Assembly (NCBI GenBank): GCA_020692355.1
Contig: JAIMKP010000018.1
Span: forward strand, 1 to 59,093
Length of the DNA: 59,093 bases
Reading direction: 5' to 3'
From: Desulfosporosinus sp.
GTDB taxonomy: Bacteria > Bacillota > Desulfitobacteriia > Desulfitobacteriales > Desulfitobacteriaceae
Shown here: positions 8,731 to 20,072 of the stretch, piece after piece
How the letters are laid out: every line of letters starts with the position of its first letter
Position numbering within the stretch: position 1 is the stretch's first letter
Notes under the pieces: generated by a model
The model's database searches: none
What the model saw: the letters and a program-made list of their open reading frames with translations, nothing else
What the model was told of the DNA's origin: nothing
Position numbers and translations under genes: made by a program

Positions 8731-11700
8731 TTATTGTGCATCCAAATGTTCTTGAGCGACCGCTAACATGAGCTTGATGCGATTGAGCTGATTCACTTCA
8801 CTGGCGCCTGGGTCAAAATCAATCGGGGCGATGTTCGAGTCCGGGTAGGCCCTCCTGAGTTCACGGATCATCCCTTTCCCGGTAATATGATTCGGCAAAC
8901 AGGCAAAAGGCTGTAAACAGACGACATTGTTAACACCGCTATGCATAAGTTCAACCATCTCCCCGGTCAGGAACCAACCCTCTCCCGTCTGATTTGCCAA
9001 GGAAAGATGCGGTTCGGCATAGCGAGCGATCGCTTCAATGGCTTTCGGCGGTTCAAAGCGTTGGCTCTCTGCCAATGCTTTTTTCATGTCCTTGCGAAAT
9101 GCCTCAATGCGGCTAATCGTGAGAAAACCGCCCAACATTCCGGAAAAGCTGCCAGAAAGAAGTTCATATTTTACCTTGCTGTCATAGGCACTGTACAGGA
9201 GAAAATCGATTAAATCCGGGACAACGGCCTCAGCCCCTTCCGACTCAAGCAGCCCGACGATATTGTTGTTCGCTGTGGGGTGGAATTTAACCAGGATTTC
9301 ACCCACAACCCCCACCTTCGGTTTGATTAAGTCTTCATAAATCTCTATATGATCAAAGTCCTGGACAATCCCATAAATATTCTCCTTGAAACCCTTCTTC
9401 CCTCCTGAGCGCAACTGAGCCTGGCATTTTTCCACCCAGTACGCATAGAGCCTATCCGCAGAACCTGGTACTATTTCATAAGGCCGCACTTTGTAGAGAA
9501 CGCGCATAAGGAGGTCGCCATAGACCAAGGCCATCAGCATCTGATTAAACAGCTTCAGAGTGAGTTTAAAGCCAGGATTCTTCTCCAAACCCGCCGTGCT
9601 CAACGAGATGACCGGCACCTGGGCCAGGCCTGCGTCCTTCAAAGCCTTGCGGACAAAGGCAATGTAATTAGTCGCCCGGCAGCCGCCACCCGTCTGAGTA
9701 ATGATGACAGAAGTATTGTCTAAATCATATTTACCCGAACGTAAAGCCTCCATCAACTGACCGACGACGATGATGGCCGGATAACAGGCATCATTGTTCA
9801 CAAAACGCAATCCCTCATCGATCGCAGACTTGTCCACTGAGGGCAAGATTTCAATGCGATACCCTTCCTGTTCAAAAGTCGTCTTAAGGAATTGAAAATG
9901 AATGGGGGACATTTGAGGAGCCAAAATCGTATGCTTAGTTTTCATTTCCTCGGTAAAGAGAACCCGGGCAACGGGTTCAGAAAGGCGATGTGGGACAAAA
10001 TCCTTCTTATCCCGCTCATTGATCGCCGCAATCAACGACCGGATCCGAATTCTCGCCGCACCAAGGTTATTAATCTCATCGATTTTTAAAACAGTATAAA
10101 TCTTTCCATAACGATCTAAGATTTCTTTTACTTGGTCTGACGTCACCGCGTCCAGGCCGCAGCCAAACGAATTAAGCTGAATCACTTCAATATCCTTGTG
10201 TTTGGCCACAAAGGTAGCCGCTGCATAAAGCCTGGAGTGATAGACCCATTGATCCACAACCCGCAGAGGCCTCTCAACGGTATCGAGGTGGCGAATGGCA
10301 TCTTCAGAAAGCACGGCAAATCCGTACGCTTGGATCATCTCAGGAATGCCATGATTGATTTCGGGATCTACGTGATAAGGCCTACCCGCCAAGAGAATCC
10401 CTTTACTCTGGTGCTCCTCGATATAGTGAAGAATTTCCTCTCCCTTTTGCCGGACATCTTCTTTGTACCGGTCCAGTTCCTCATAAGCATGCCGAACAGC
10501 GGTAACGATCTCGCGCCTCGGGATCCCCTCGGCGCGCAGTTCCGTGGCCAACCGCTTGGTCATCCGGGACGGCATGTCCAGCGGCAGAAACGGATGATAG
10601 AACGTGATCTCCTTTCCGCTCAGAATGTCCATATTGGCACGAATCGTCTCCGGGTATGAGGTGACGATCGGGCAATTGTATTTATTATTCGCCTCGGGGT
10701 CTTCCGCAATATTGTTGGGAATACTCGGATAGAAGATTTTCCTAATCCCTTTGCGGACAAGGTCGGTGATATGCCCATGAACAAGTTTTGCCGGATAACA
10801 GGCAGATTCTGAGGGGATCGTCTCCATGCCCAGTTCATAGATGTGTTTGGAAGAACGACTGGAAAGGAGGACACGGTAGCCCAATTCTGTAAAAAAGGTA
10901 AACCAAAATGGGTAATCCTCATACATGTTGAGCACGCGGGGCAAACCGATCACGCCCCGGGGTGCCTCCTTTTCCGGCAGAGGTTTATAACTGAAAAGCC
11001 GGTGATATTTATACTCATAAATATTCGGAACATCCGTCTTGGTCTTTTCCTTGCCTGCCCCACGTTCACAGCGATTTCCGGAATAAAAATCACTCCCATC
11101 TGGGAAATGGTTCACTGTCACAACACAATTGTTGCCACACAGTCCACATCGTTTCAGCGCCGTTTGCGCCTTATATCCTTCCAAACGCTCTATTGGCAAT
11201 AGCGTCGTGACATACTCAGAAACAAACCGTTCCTTAGCGAGTAGGGCGGCTCCGAAGGCTCCCATGATTCCGGCAATATCCGGGCGCACGACCTCGCGAC
11301 CAATGAGTTTTTCCAAGGAGCGCAGAACAACGTCGTTATAAAACGTGCCCCCTTGAACCACGATTTTCTGGCCGAGTTCGTCCGCACTGCGCAGCCGAAT
11401 CACTTTAAAAAGTGCATTCTTAATAACCGACATGGATATGCCCGCAGAAATATCGCTCACATCTGCCCCTTCTTTTTGAGCTTGCTTCACTTTGGAGTTC
11501 ATAAAAACGGTGCAGCGGGTTCCCAAATCCACCGGTTGCTTTGCTTGCAGCCCGACTCGGGCAAAATCCTTGACATCATAATTCAAAGAGTTGGCAAACG
11601 TTTCAATAAAGGAGCCGCACCCGGATGAACAGGCTTCATTCAACATGATGGAATCAATAACCCCATCCTTGACAATCAAGCACTTCATGTCCTGTCCACC

Positions 11701-12957
11701 GATGTCTAAAACAAAGTCAACCCCCGGCAAAAAGAAATCAGCCGCTTTATAATGGGCCACGGTTTCGATCTCGCCAATGTCCACTTTGAGCGCGGCCTTG
11801 ATCAGGTGCTCCCCGTAGCCTGTTACCACTGAGTTAACAATCCGTGTTTTCGAGTTGAGCTTACTATATAAAGTTTTGAGTGCCTCGACCGTCGATTCCA
11901 GCGGCTTCCCCTTGTTACTGTCATAATAGGAATACAATAGGCTGCCTTCTTCATCCACGAGAGCTATTTTTGTCGTTGTGGAGCCAGCATCAATCCCGAG
12001 AAAAGCGTTCCCTTCATACTGCTCTAAGTCCACTTTTTTGACGGCATTACGAGCATGCCGTTGTTTGAATACCTGATATTCTCCATCATCCGCAAACAGT
12101 GGTTCCGTGCGCTCATTGTCTGTGGCCGTCAGCTGATAAATCGCTGGAATCCGCTCATAGAGGCACTCAAAGGAAACAGGTTCTTCTGAGCGGGAAGAGA
12201 GGGCTGCCCCCAAGGCTACAAAATACTGAGAATCCTCGGGAAAAACAATACTGCCATCATCGAGTTTAAGCGTCTCAATAAAACGTTGGCGTAACTCAGA
12301 CATAAAGTGCAAAGGACCGCCTAAAAACGCGACATTCCCATTGATAGGCCTGCCTTGGGCAAGACCGCTAATCGTTTGGTTCACGACGGCTTGAAGCACC
12401 GAGGCCGCAATATCTTCTTTGTCTGCCCCTTCGTTCAGCAAGGGCTGAATATCCGTTTTCGCAAAGACGCCACAGCGCGAGGCAATGGGATATATGTTTC
12501 TATGGCTCCTGGCTAGCTCATTAAGGCCCGCAGCGTCCGTCTGCAAGAGAGCTGCCATCTGGTCGATAAAGGCCCCTGTACCGCCTGCACAGGTTCCATT
12601 CATCCGCTGCTCCATAGCATCGCCAAAATACGTAATCTTGGCATCTTCTCCACCCAACTCAATGGCTGCATCGGTTGCAGGAATCAAGTTTTTAACGGCA
12701 TGGGTACTGGCAATAACTTCTTGAATAAATGCTACATCTAAATTTTTCGAAATATTAAGGCCACCCGAACCGGTAATCATGATGGTTAACGAATTTCTTT
12801 GCAAAACGTTTTTAGCGTCTTCCAGTAATGAGGCTACCGTTTGTTTAATGTTAGAAAAGTGCCTCATGTACTGTTTAAAGATAATCTTTCCCTCTTCAAG
12901 AATAACCATCTTCACCGTTGTGGAACCAACATCGAGCCCGACATTAAGAACTCCCAT
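8731..12957 (-). CDS. Giant acyl-CoA dehydratase activase-like protein (BadF/BadG ATPase x2 + DUF2229 + HgdB-like)
   Basis: 1,408-residue protein. Two ASKHA activase domains are in tandem. The first opens [17 protein letters not shown] and has [11 protein letters not shown] and [10 protein letters not shown] near residues 120-160. The second opens [20 protein letters not shown] near residue 318 and has [21 protein letters not shown] and [10 protein letters not shown]. Their conserved cysteines fit a shared [4Fe-4S] cluster. Next come a Cys cluster (RCGLCGNNC) and 2-hydroxyacyl-CoA dehydratase-like segments ([57 protein letters not shown]). The family is known, but its substrate is not. The ATG at 12957 follows GGAGGG. 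It is transcribed alone, between two terminators. A possible -10 (TATAAT, 13073-13078) lacks a good -35. Confidence 0.85.
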   Translation of the reverse strand: MGVLNVGLDVGSTTVKMVILEEGKIIFKQYMRHFSNIKQTVASLLEDAKNVLQRNSLTIMITGSGGLNISKNLDVAFIQEVIASTHAVKNLIPATDAAIELGGEDAKITYFGDAMEQRMNGTCAGGTGAFIDQMAALLQTDAAGLNELARSHRNIYPIASRCGVFAKTDIQPLLNEGADKEDIAASVLQAVVNQTISGLAQGRPINGNVAFLGGPLHFMSELRQRFIETLKLDDGSIVFPEDSQYFVALGAALSSRSEEPVSFECLYERIPAIYQLTATDNERTEPLFADDGEYQVFKQRHARNAVKKVDLEQYEGNAFLGIDAGSTTTKIALVDEEGSLLYSYYDSNKGKPLESTVEALKTLYSKLNSKTRIVNSVVTGYGEHLIKAALKVDIGEIETVAHYKAADFFLPGVDFVLDIGGQDMKCLIVKDGVIDSIMLNEACSSGCGSFIETFANSLNYDVKDFARVGLQAKQPVDLGTRCTVFMNSKVKQAQKEGADVSDISAGISMSVIKNALFKVIRLRSADELGQKIVVQGGTFYNDVVLRSLEKLIGREVVRPDIAGIMGAFGAALLAKERFVSEYVTTLLPIERLEGYKAQTALKRCGLCGNNCVVTVNHFPDGSDFYSGNRCERGAGKEKTKTDVPNIYEYKYHRLFSYKPLPEKEAPRGVIGLPRVLNMYEDYPFWFTFFTELGYRVLLSSRSSKHIYELGMETIPSESACYPAKLVHGHITDLVRKGIRKIFYPSIPNNIAEDPEANNKYNCPIVTSYPETIRANMDILSGKEITFYHPFLPLDMPSRMTKRLATELRAEGIPRREIVTAVRHAYEELDRYKEDVRQKGEEILHYIEEHQSKGILLAGRPYHVDPEINHGIPEMIQAYGFAVLSEDAIRHLDTVERPLRVVDQWVYHSRLYAAATFVAKHKDIEVIQLNSFGCGLDAVTSDQVKEILDRYGKIYTVLKIDEINNLGAARIRIRSLIAAINERDKKDFVPHRLSEPVARVLFTEEMKTKHTILAPQMSPIHFQFLKTTFEQEGYRIEILPSVDKSAIDEGLRFVNNDACYPAIIVVGQLMEALRSGKYDLDNTSVIITQTGGGCRATNYIAFVRKALKDAGLAQVPVISLSTAGLEKNPGFKLTLKLFNQMLMALVYGDLLMRVLYKVRPYEIVPGSADRLYAYWVEKCQAQLRSGGKKGFKENIYGIVQDFDHIEIYEDLIKPKVGVVGEILVKFHPTANNNIVGLLESEGAEAVVPDLIDFLLYSAYDSKVKYELLSGSFSGMLGGFLTISRIEAFRKDMKKALAESQRFEPPKAIEAIARYAEPHLSLANQTGEGWFLTGEMVELMHSGVNNVVCLQPFACLPNHITGKGMIRELRRAYPDSNIAPIDFDPGASEVNQLNRIKLMLAVAQEHLDAQ

Positions 12958-13138
12958 GTTTTCCCTCCGTTGAAAATAACTCACTTTACAAAGTTTATAA
13001 AAATAAATCCACTGTTCTTTTTCGCTATTTATGAGCTAAATCCTCTTCGTTCCTGCTCCCTATTTTTCTTTTATTATACTGCAAACGCTAAATATTCGTT
13101 TGGGCTTAAATCACACTATGTATCAAAAGCCGAGAAAA

Positions 13139-13176
13139 GACCAAGCAGGGCCATGAGGAAAAGCCCTACTTGGTCT
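13139..13176 (-). terminator. Intrinsic terminator of the EF-G-like gene
   Basis: Stem AGACCAAGCAGGGC paired with GCCCTACTTGGTCT (one mismatch), loop of ten bases, followed on the minus strand by TTTTCTC. It lies 54 bp after the stop codon of the EF-G-like gene. Confidence 0.75.
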
Positions 13177-13230
13177 AAATCAGCATAGAGACACGGGTTA
13201 GAGCCCCTATGTGAGCGAATTGATATGGAA

Positions 13231-15249
13231 TTAAGCCTGCGAGGCCTTCAGTTGGCTCACTAAGCCATCGCTAATTTTAGCAGGAACTTCTTCGTACTGA
13301 AGGAAGGACATTCTAAACTTGCCTCTCCCTTGCGTGAGCGAGCGAAGATCAATGGCGTAGCGCATCATTTCTGCCTGGGGAACATGGGCTTTGATGATTT
13401 GGTATTTCCCATCAGCGTCCATCCCCAGCACCCGGCCCCGTTTGGAATTGAGATCTCCGATCACATCCCCCATGAATGCTTCCGGAACCCGCACTTCGAC
13501 TTCCACCACTGGTTCCAGCAAGACCGGCTTGGCCTGCTCCGCTCCCTTTTTGAATGCGAGGATGGCCGCAAGCTTAAACGCCATTTCAGAGGAATCCACA
13601 CTATGATAGGAGCCGTCATAAAGACAGACCTTAAACCCAGTAACAGGATACCCAGCCAATACCCCTTCAGACATCGCCTCCCGCACCCCTTTTTCGACAG
13701 CCGGGAAGTATTGTCTGGGCACCGCGCCGCCAAATACCTCTTCCGTAAACTCAAACTGACCCCCGTTAAGCGGCTCCATGCGTAGCCAAACGTGTCCGTA
13801 CTGCCCGTGGCCACCGCTTTGCTTTTTGTGCTTCCCTTCCACTTGAACCGGTTTCTTGATGGTTTCCCGGTAAGGTACCCGAGGAACCCGCATGGTGACC
13901 GCCACCCCGAACTTGCGGGCCAGCTTTTCCTGGAGGATTTCTAAATGCATTTCTCCGAGCCCGGTAAGAATCAATTCCTTGGTTTCCGTATTCTTGCCCA
14001 CCCGAATCGTCGGATCTTCTTCCGCTAAGCGCGCTAAGGCACTCGACAGCTTATCTTCATCTCCCTTACTCTTGGGCTCGATGCAGACCGCTAAATTTGG
14101 CTCCGGAAACTCAATCCCCTCCAGTTCCACAGGCTTTTCCTTTTGACAAAGCGTTTCCCCCGTCCCCACATCCTGCAGCTTGGCTAACACCACGATATCC
14201 CCAGCTCCCACACTTTGGACATTCTCCTGAGTCTTGCCCCGCAAATAAAAAGGCTGCCCCATCTTCTCCTCGATTCCTCGGTTGGCATTGTAAATCAGGG
14301 AGTCTGCCGTGAATTTGCCGCCATACACCCTGAAAAAACTCATCTTGCCAACATAAGGGTCAGCCAAGGTTTTAAAGATCAGTGCAGCTTTCTCTGCCAT
14401 CGGTTGCGGTTGAGGGACATATTGAGTCAAAAAGTCTAATAGGTTGGCAGTTCCAATGTTCTTCGATGCCGAGCCGCACAACACAGGAACCACCAGATTC
14501 TGGGCGAAGGCAGAACGCAAAGCCTTGGACAATTCTTCACTCGTCAGTGACTCCCCTTCTAAATACTTCGTTAGAACATCATCGTCCCCCTCAGCTACCG
14601 ACTCGGCCAAATTATCCCTGAGGACTAGAACTTCATCCGCATATTCTGCGGGGACATCCTTGACACTAAACTTGCCACTTCCGTTGGCTTCATAGTAATA
14701 CGCTTTGTTTTGAATGATGTCCACAATTCCCTGGAAATTCATCTCTTGCCCTATCGGAATCTGCAAAGGGGCAAAACGAACTCCGCTATAGGCTGACCTC
14801 AGTTGATCGAGAACTTTACTGATACTTGAATTTTCCCGGTCCAACTTGTTGATAAACACAACTTTAGGCAGGTTCATCTCTTCCATCATATCCCAGATGA
14901 TTTCTGCCTGAACTTCCAATCCGGATACCCCGCAAAGGGTTAAAAGTCCGCTCTCGACAACGCGCAGACCGCTTTTCACCTCCCCCATAAAGTCTGAATA
15001 CCCCGGAGTGTCAAGCACATTGACCTTTACGCCTTGCCACTCCACCGGGATCAGGCTGGTGCTAATCGAAACTTTGTGCTTGATCTCCTCGGGGAGGTAG
15101 TCCGATACGGTATTCCCATCAGGGACTTTCCCTAAGCGGCTGGTCACTCCGGAACTAAAGAGAAAGGCTTCGGCCAAGGAAGTCTTTCCTGCTCCACCAT
15201 GCCCTAGCAAGCAGACGTTGCGTAGCTTTTCCGTGTCATAGGTCTTCAA
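13231..15249 (-). CDS. EF-G-like translational GTPase (EF-G paralogue)
   Basis: Translation-factor GTPase of 672 residues with G1 GHGGAGKTSL, G3 DTPGYSDF and G4 INKLD in the first 140 residues. EF-G domains II-V follow (GQYGHVWLRMEP in domain IV; the C-terminal GDVIGDLNSKRGRVLGMD signature). This matches the clostridial EF-G-like family that accompanies the main EF-G; role not fixed. The TTG at 15249 is chosen since AAGGAGGAG lies six bases upstream; the ORF itself extends to an ATG at 15270. Monocistronic, with a terminator at 13139-13176. Confidence 0.88.
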   Translation of the reverse strand: MKTYDTEKLRNVCLLGHGGAGKTSLAEAFLFSSGVTSRLGKVPDGNTVSDYLPEEIKHKVSISTSLIPVEWQGVKVNVLDTPGYSDFMGEVKSGLRVVESGLLTLCGVSGLEVQAEIIWDMMEEMNLPKVVFINKLDRENSSISKVLDQLRSAYSGVRFAPLQIPIGQEMNFQGIVDIIQNKAYYYEANGSGKFSVKDVPAEYADEVLVLRDNLAESVAEGDDDVLTKYLEGESLTSEELSKALRSAFAQNLVVPVLCGSASKNIGTANLLDFLTQYVPQPQPMAEKAALIFKTLADPYVGKMSFFRVYGGKFTADSLIYNANRGIEEKMGQPFYLRGKTQENVQSVGAGDIVVLAKLQDVGTGETLCQKEKPVELEGIEFPEPNLAVCIEPKSKGDEDKLSSALARLAEEDPTIRVGKNTETKELILTGLGEMHLEILQEKLARKFGVAVTMRVPRVPYRETIKKPVQVEGKHKKQSGGHGQYGHVWLRMEPLNGGQFEFTEEVFGGAVPRQYFPAVEKGVREAMSEGVLAGYPVTGFKVCLYDGSYHSVDSSEMAFKLAAILAFKKGAEQAKPVLLEPVVEVEVRVPEAFMGDVIGDLNSKRGRVLGMDADGKYQIIKAHVPQAEMMRYAIDLRSLTQGRGKFRMSFLQYEEVPAKISDGLVSQLKASQA

Positions 15250-15348
15250 GACAATCTCCTCCTTGTACATTATTAAGAAAAAGGGCAGGATGCCTTTAAC
15301 TTACCAAAAGAAGTTCTTGCCTGGGATCGAAGTGTACCTATGCTGAGA

Positions 15349-16521
15349 CTATTTGTTGCGAATTGAGCCTTCGTATCTTCCTAGAACCACAGCTTCTTGC
15401 GCACGCACCATTAACTTCCCGCGTGCCCAAACATGATGAACATAAAGTTCTTCATCCAAAGCAACCAGATCGGCATCATAGTCAAGGCGGATGAGGCCTT
15501 TACGGGGCAGATGCAAAACATTGGCCACATTGGCCGTAATCGTCCTCAACCCTACATCCAATGGAAGTCCCTCAAGAACAGCCTCCCGGACGTCACGCCA
15601 AAGCACCTCGACCGAACCAACACCCATTCCAACCAAAACGCCAGCCTTATTGTACTCTGGCATGCTGCCGTTCCCATCGGAGGTAACGGTCACCCTGTCA
15701 TTCAAAACCTTACGTTCAAAGAGCAAGAGCAAAACGGCAGGAACTTGCAAATCCTTCGGAAAATCATCACACCCTGCTGTGAGATCAATATGTCCGCCCG
15801 CCTTGAGAAATTCAATTCCCTGTTCCAAAAGCGGATACGTACGATTAATATGCGTTGGCATAAACTGCGTAATCGGAATCTCCGTCTGATTGAGAATTTG
15901 CCAAACTGGATCTAACCCACGTTTGCCTTCACCCAAATGGAGGTGGACAATCCCGGCTTTTCCCCCGAGCATCCCGCCAACACGGGCCTCTGCGGTCAAA
16001 TGTTCCAATTCGGCGATCTGAGGCTGAGCCGAGCGATGATCCGATATGGCTATTTCTCCCGCTCCCACTACTTTATCCACCAATGCCAAGTCTTGGCGTA
16101 ACGTCGGGAACAAGGTTAGCGGCGGGACTTGATAGGCCCCGCTATAGATATACGTGGTTAACCCCTCATCTTGCAAAGCACGTGCTTTGGTTAAGAGTTG
16201 GGCCATACTCCGTGAAACGGCATCCGTCCCTAAGCAGCCAACCACCGTGGTTGTTCCCGCTTTCGTCAGTTGGGATAGTTGAATTTCAGGTGTCCGCGAT
16301 GCTGGGCCGGCTTCTCCCCCACCGCCACAAATATGAACATGAGCATCCATAAAGCCCGGAACCAAAGTCAACCCTGTGAGATCAAAGACCTCCCCTTTCA
16401 CATAGGGTGGAAGGCTCAAATTATTCCCTATGGCGGCAATCCTCTCTCCCACCATGAGGAGATCCATCTCCTCTATGGGTTCCGGCGTAAAAATCTTGGC
16501 GTGTTTAAGCAATTGCCACAT
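15349..16521 (-). CDS. iadA: Isoaspartyl dipeptidase (beta-aspartyl-peptidase)
   Basis: Amidohydrolase-superfamily Zn enzyme of 390 residues that cleaves beta-aspartyl dipeptides produced by protein damage. Metal-binding motif GFMDAHVHICGGGGE near residue 60, then GKAGIVHLHLGEG, FMPTHINRTYP and the active-site TSDGNGSMPEYN. All expected ligands appear present. The start follows GGGGG with seven bases spacing. It stands alone, 78 bp downstream of the EF-G-like gene's start (same strand) and divergent from spoVB. Confidence 0.92.
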   Translation of the reverse strand: MWQLLKHAKIFTPEPIEEMDLLMVGERIAAIGNNLSLPPYVKGEVFDLTGLTLVPGFMDAHVHICGGGGEAGPASRTPEIQLSQLTKAGTTTVVGCLGTDAVSRSMAQLLTKARALQDEGLTTYIYSGAYQVPPLTLFPTLRQDLALVDKVVGAGEIAISDHRSAQPQIAELEHLTAEARVGGMLGGKAGIVHLHLGEGKRGLDPVWQILNQTEIPITQFMPTHINRTYPLLEQGIEFLKAGGHIDLTAGCDDFPKDLQVPAVLLLLFERKVLNDRVTVTSDGNGSMPEYNKAGVLVGMGVGSVEVLWRDVREAVLEGLPLDVGLRTITANVANVLHLPRKGLIRLDYDADLVALDEELYVHHVWARGKLMVRAQEAVVLGRYEGSIRNK

Positions 16522-16554
16522 TAGAATACCCCCTGTCTGGAGGTATATTACCCC

Positions 16555-16582
16555 TTGACTTGCAAATTATTCCTGATAATAT
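16555..16582 (+). promoter_or_regulatory. Possible promoter upstream of spoVB
   Basis: TTGACT (16555-16560), 16 bases, TAATAT (16577-16582). It lies about 150 bp before the spoVB start. SpoVB is normally under mother-cell control, so this sigma-A-like site may not be the main one. Confidence 0.3.
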
Positions 16583-16729
16583 CCTTAGCGGTTATTTTAA
16601 GAAAAATTCGTCATCGTGTCATCAAAATCCTTTTAACTTGAACCATTAGCAAAAAAAATTCCAAGCATGGGCTTTTCCCGTAGTGCATAAGGTTACTAGA
16701 AGCATTTTAAAATGGGGTGAAAGCTCGGT

Positions 16730-18265
16730 ATGCCCAAACGTACCTTTGTTTACGGAGCGACCATATTGCTCGGAGCCAATCTAATGAACCGCATTTTAGG
16801 CTTCATCTATCAATATTTAATTATGACCCATATTGGCGGAGAAGCCTACGGACTCTTCACCATGGTTTTCCCAATTTACATGATGGCTTTGGTCCTGACG
16901 ACCGCCGGAATACCCCTGGCGGTTTCCAAAATGGTCGCAGAAGAAGTCTCCCTAGGCCAGCCTAAACAGGCAAAAGCCATTTTTCATCTTGCTTTGAAGA
17001 TTCTCACCGGCTCCGGTGTCATCGTGGCGGTTCTGCTCTACACCGTGGCACCGCTCATGGCCAATCGGCTGTTTCCAGACCCCCGTGTACTCAATGTCTT
17101 CCTGATCTGCACCCCTGCCATCTTTATCGTCTCGGTTGCCTCCGCCTTCCGGGGGTATTTTCAGGGCCTGCAAAACATGCTGCCCACAGCCATCAGTCAG
17201 ATCGCCGAACAGCTGGTACGCATCTCCCTCGGGTTTAGTTTAGCCATGCGTCTCCTTCCACAAGGCATAGAATGGGCTGCGGCAGGACTGGCCTTAGGGA
17301 TGCTGGCCGGAGAATTCGTCGGATTGATCGTAATTGTGCTGCAGTATTACGTCGGCATCAGGAGCAAAGAAAATGCTTCTGATGCCATCCATCCGCCGCG
17401 CCAGACGCTGGGGACGCTCTTTCATCTGGCATCCCCGGTGACACTGGGTCGTCTCCTAGCCACTGGGCTTTCCGCAACCGATGCGATGCTCATCCCACAA
17501 AGGCTGCAGGCTGCGGGATATACGGCCCGCGAAGCGACAACCTTGTTTGGTCAGCTCGGCGGTTCAGCCTTCACGCTTTTGAACTTTCCCAGTGTATTTA
17601 CTTTCGCTTTGGCCGCTTCGCTTGTTCCTGCTATTTCCGAAGCTGCAGTCCGCAAGCAATTCCACGTTGTCAGAGCGAGGAGCACCGAAGCCATCCGCCT
17701 CACTGTCATCGTCGGGTTGCCCGCCCTGATCATCCTCTTCATGTACGCTGCTCCGCTCACAACTTTCTTTAAAAGCCCTGCCCTTACTCCCGTCTTACGT
17801 GTACTCGTTTTCGGTGGGATCTTTTCCTATATCCTGCAAACCACGACAGGTATCCTTCAAGGGCTAGGCAAAGTCCAGCTCCCGGTTCTGCATTCAATTG
17901 CAGGAGCCGCTGTGCGCATCCCGCTCATTGTCGTACTGACGGCCAGCCCTCAGTGGGGCCTGTTAGGAAGTGCCTGGGCCTATGTATCAGGTTTCTTTAT
18001 TATAGCTGTCTTAAACCTTTTAGCGATATCCCGTTTGACCGGACTTCCTCTTGATTTGCAGCATTTTTTCCTGCAGCCACTTAGTGCCGGCATTGGCATG
18101 CTGCTGGCACTGCGACTTTTATATGCCGCATTGGGCAGCACGCTCTTAGGCTATATTGTGCAGGTCGTCGTTGGCATGGGGGTTTACGGGGCCGTTCTCT
18201 TCCTCAATGGTGCCGTAAAATATGCAGATCTCCGCAGGCTTCCATGGATTGGAAAGTATCTGTGA
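16730..18265 (+). CDS. spoVB: Stage V sporulation protein B (MOP flippase family)
   Basis: 511-residue polytopic membrane protein of the MATE/MOP flippase superfamily, with about 14 hydrophobic segments. It opens FVYGATILLGANLMNRILGF, and GGEAYGLFTMVFPIY is typical of SpoVB/YtgP proteins. These move lipid-linked peptidoglycan precursors and are needed for spore cortex. The start is preceded by GGGGTG. It is monocistronic and followed by pepT. Distinguishing SpoVB from its paralogues (YtgP, YabM) by eye is not certain. Confidence 0.82.
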   Translation: MPKRTFVYGATILLGANLMNRILGFIYQYLIMTHIGGEAYGLFTMVFPIYMMALVLTTAGIPLAVSKMVAEEVSLGQPKQAKAIFHLALKILTGSGVIVAVLLYTVAPLMANRLFPDPRVLNVFLICTPAIFIVSVASAFRGYFQGLQNMLPTAISQIAEQLVRISLGFSLAMRLLPQGIEWAAAGLALGMLAGEFVGLIVIVLQYYVGIRSKENASDAIHPPRQTLGTLFHLASPVTLGRLLATGLSATDAMLIPQRLQAAGYTAREATTLFGQLGGSAFTLLNFPSVFTFALAASLVPAISEAAVRKQFHVVRARSTEAIRLTVIVGLPALIILFMYAAPLTTFFKSPALTPVLRVLVFGGIFSYILQTTTGILQGLGKVQLPVLHSIAGAAVRIPLIVVLTASPQWGLLGSAWAYVSGFFIIAVLNLLAISRLTGLPLDLQHFFLQPLSAGIGMLLALRLLYAALGSTLLGYIVQVVVGMGVYGAVLFLNGAVKYADLRRLPWIGKYL

Positions 18266-18426
18266 AAGACGCCTGAACGGTTGCACGACATGCACTTGAT
18301 GTAAGAATGATCATTTTTTGCCTAGCGGCTCTTTCTTTTTGAACTTAACCCTTCTATAATGAGGAAAGAATTCCTTACGCCAATCGAAAAGAAAGAGAAC
18401 TGTATCATTGGATTGGAGGTTGCCCC

Positions 18427-19683
18427 ATGCCGAAAGTTTTGGAACGTTTTCTTCAGTATGTGCGTATTGATACCCGATCGAATGAAGACTCAACGACCGT
18501 CCCGAGCACGCCTAACCAGTTGGATTTAGCCAGGGTCCTTCACGATGAGCTAAAAGCACTTGGATTAAACGATGTTTTACTGGATGACAAGGGATATGTA
18601 TATGCCACCCTACCCGCGAATACGGATCAAAAAGTTCCGAGAATTGGTTTTATCGCTCACATGGATACCAGTCCGGACATGTCGGGAAGCAACGTCAAGC
18701 CACAAATTATCGAAAACTATCCGGGTGGAGATATTGTCTTAAACTCAGAACAACATCTTAGCCTCACTGTAGAAGCCTTCCCGGAGCTGCAGCAGTATAT
18801 TGGCAAAACCCTGATTACCACGGATGGGACAACCCTGCTCGGTGCCGATGACAAAGCCGGCATCGCAGAAATCATGACTGCTTTGGAATATCTAGCACAG
18901 CATCCGGAAATGCCTCATGGCAAGATCAGTATTGGGTTCACGCCCGATGAAGAGATTGGTCGGGGTGCTGACTATTTTGATGTAGAAAGCTTCGGTGCTG
19001 ATTTTGCTTACACTGTCGATGGCGGACCCATCGGTGAGTTGGAATACGAAAATTTCAATGCAGCCAAAGCCGTGGTTAAAGTGCATGGCCGTAATGTTCA
19101 CCCCGGTCGATCCAAAGGCAAAATGATTAACTCTACGCTTTTGGCCAGTGAGTTCATCGCTCTCCTCCCTTCCCACGAGACCCCGACTCATACGGAAGGG
19201 TACGAAGGATTCTACCACTTAAATGGAATGCATGGCGATGTTGAAGAAACCATCCTTCACTATATTCTCCGGGATTTTGACAGTGAGGGATTAGAAAAGC
19301 GCAAAAAGACTGTTCAAGATGCCAGCCAACAGCTGAACAAAAAGTATGGTGCAGAAATCTTCACGGTTGAGATCAAAGATCAGTACCGGAACATGCGCGA
19401 AAAGATCGAACCCGTCATACACATCGTTGAAACTGCCAAACAGGCCATGGAAGAGGTTGGTATCCAACCTGATGTAAAACCGATTCGTGGCGGCACGGAT
19501 GGAGCCCGTCTTTCCTTCATGGGCCTGCCGACCCCAAACCTATTCGCTGGAGGTCATAATGCCCATGGGAAATATGAATTCATCCCGACTTTCGCTCTGG
19601 AAAAAGGGGTTGAGTTGATTCTCAAGATCATAGAGATTCACGCTCGGACATCAAGCCGGTCGAGCCACTCGGACCGTTCGTAA
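18427..19683 (+). CDS. pepT: Peptidase T (tripeptidase)
   Basis: M20-family Zn aminotripeptidase of 418 residues, cytoplasmic. Conserved metal and catalytic motifs: IAHMDTSPD near residue 80, TTLLGADDKAGIAE near residue 137, FTPDEEIGRG, AYTVDGGPIGELEYENFNAA and the final FAGGHNAHGKYEF. The start follows GGAGG. A plus-strand terminator lies at 19727-19759. Confidence 0.95.
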   Translation: MPKVLERFLQYVRIDTRSNEDSTTVPSTPNQLDLARVLHDELKALGLNDVLLDDKGYVYATLPANTDQKVPRIGFIAHMDTSPDMSGSNVKPQIIENYPGGDIVLNSEQHLSLTVEAFPELQQYIGKTLITTDGTTLLGADDKAGIAEIMTALEYLAQHPEMPHGKISIGFTPDEEIGRGADYFDVESFGADFAYTVDGGPIGELEYENFNAAKAVVKVHGRNVHPGRSKGKMINSTLLASEFIALLPSHETPTHTEGYEGFYHLNGMHGDVEETILHYILRDFDSEGLEKRKKTVQDASQQLNKKYGAEIFTVEIKDQYRNMREKIEPVIHIVETAKQAMEEVGIQPDVKPIRGGTDGARLSFMGLPTPNLFAGGHNAHGKYEFIPTFALEKGVELILKIIEIHARTSSRSSHSDRS

Positions 19684-19726
19684 GCCTATTTTCACAGACG
19701 ATAACCGTTTCCGGCAACCATGCGTT

Positions 19727-19759
19727 AAAGCCGTTCCTGCTTAAGATGGGAACGGCTTT
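19727..19759 (+). terminator. pepT terminator
   Basis: Stem AAAGCCGTTCC/GGAACGGCTTT with 11-base loop followed by T and AATTT, 44 bp after the pepT stop. Confidence 0.75.
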
Positions 19760-19762
19760 TAA

Positions 19763-19999
19763 TTTGATGTTTGCATACCTGAAGCTTACGAAAGTGATGA
19801 AGAAATCTCCAATATCCTATCACAGCCGGATATTGTGGTTGTCTGCGATCCAAGCAAGCTTAGAAAGACCGGCTACTTTGGAATACCATTAATTATTGTT
19901 GAAATTGCTTCACCTTCCACAGTGAAGTTGACCTCGCGGCTGTTTTTGCCAACCTTTGAGATGCGTTGGGTCGGGGTCGGGTCGAGGTCTGCGCGGTAG
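19763..19999 (+). pseudogene. Uma2-family (DUF820) gene fragment
   Basis: No start codon or full frame exists, but the plus-strand frame from 19763 reads IPEAYESDEEISNIL, then QPDIVVVCDPSKL, GIPLIIVEIASPSTVKL. These are hallmark segments of the PD-(D/E)xK-like Uma2 proteins. After about 19930 the reading loses family resemblance and reaches a stop near 20000. Both ends are missing, so this is a decayed remnant filling the 390-bp gap between pepT and the next gene. Confidence 0.7.
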
Positions 20000-20072
20000 C
20001 TTTCTCCAAAAGATACGTTGCGACTTTAAACATGGCGTCATCTTGATGCCACATTGTGCCCGGAAAGTGAGT

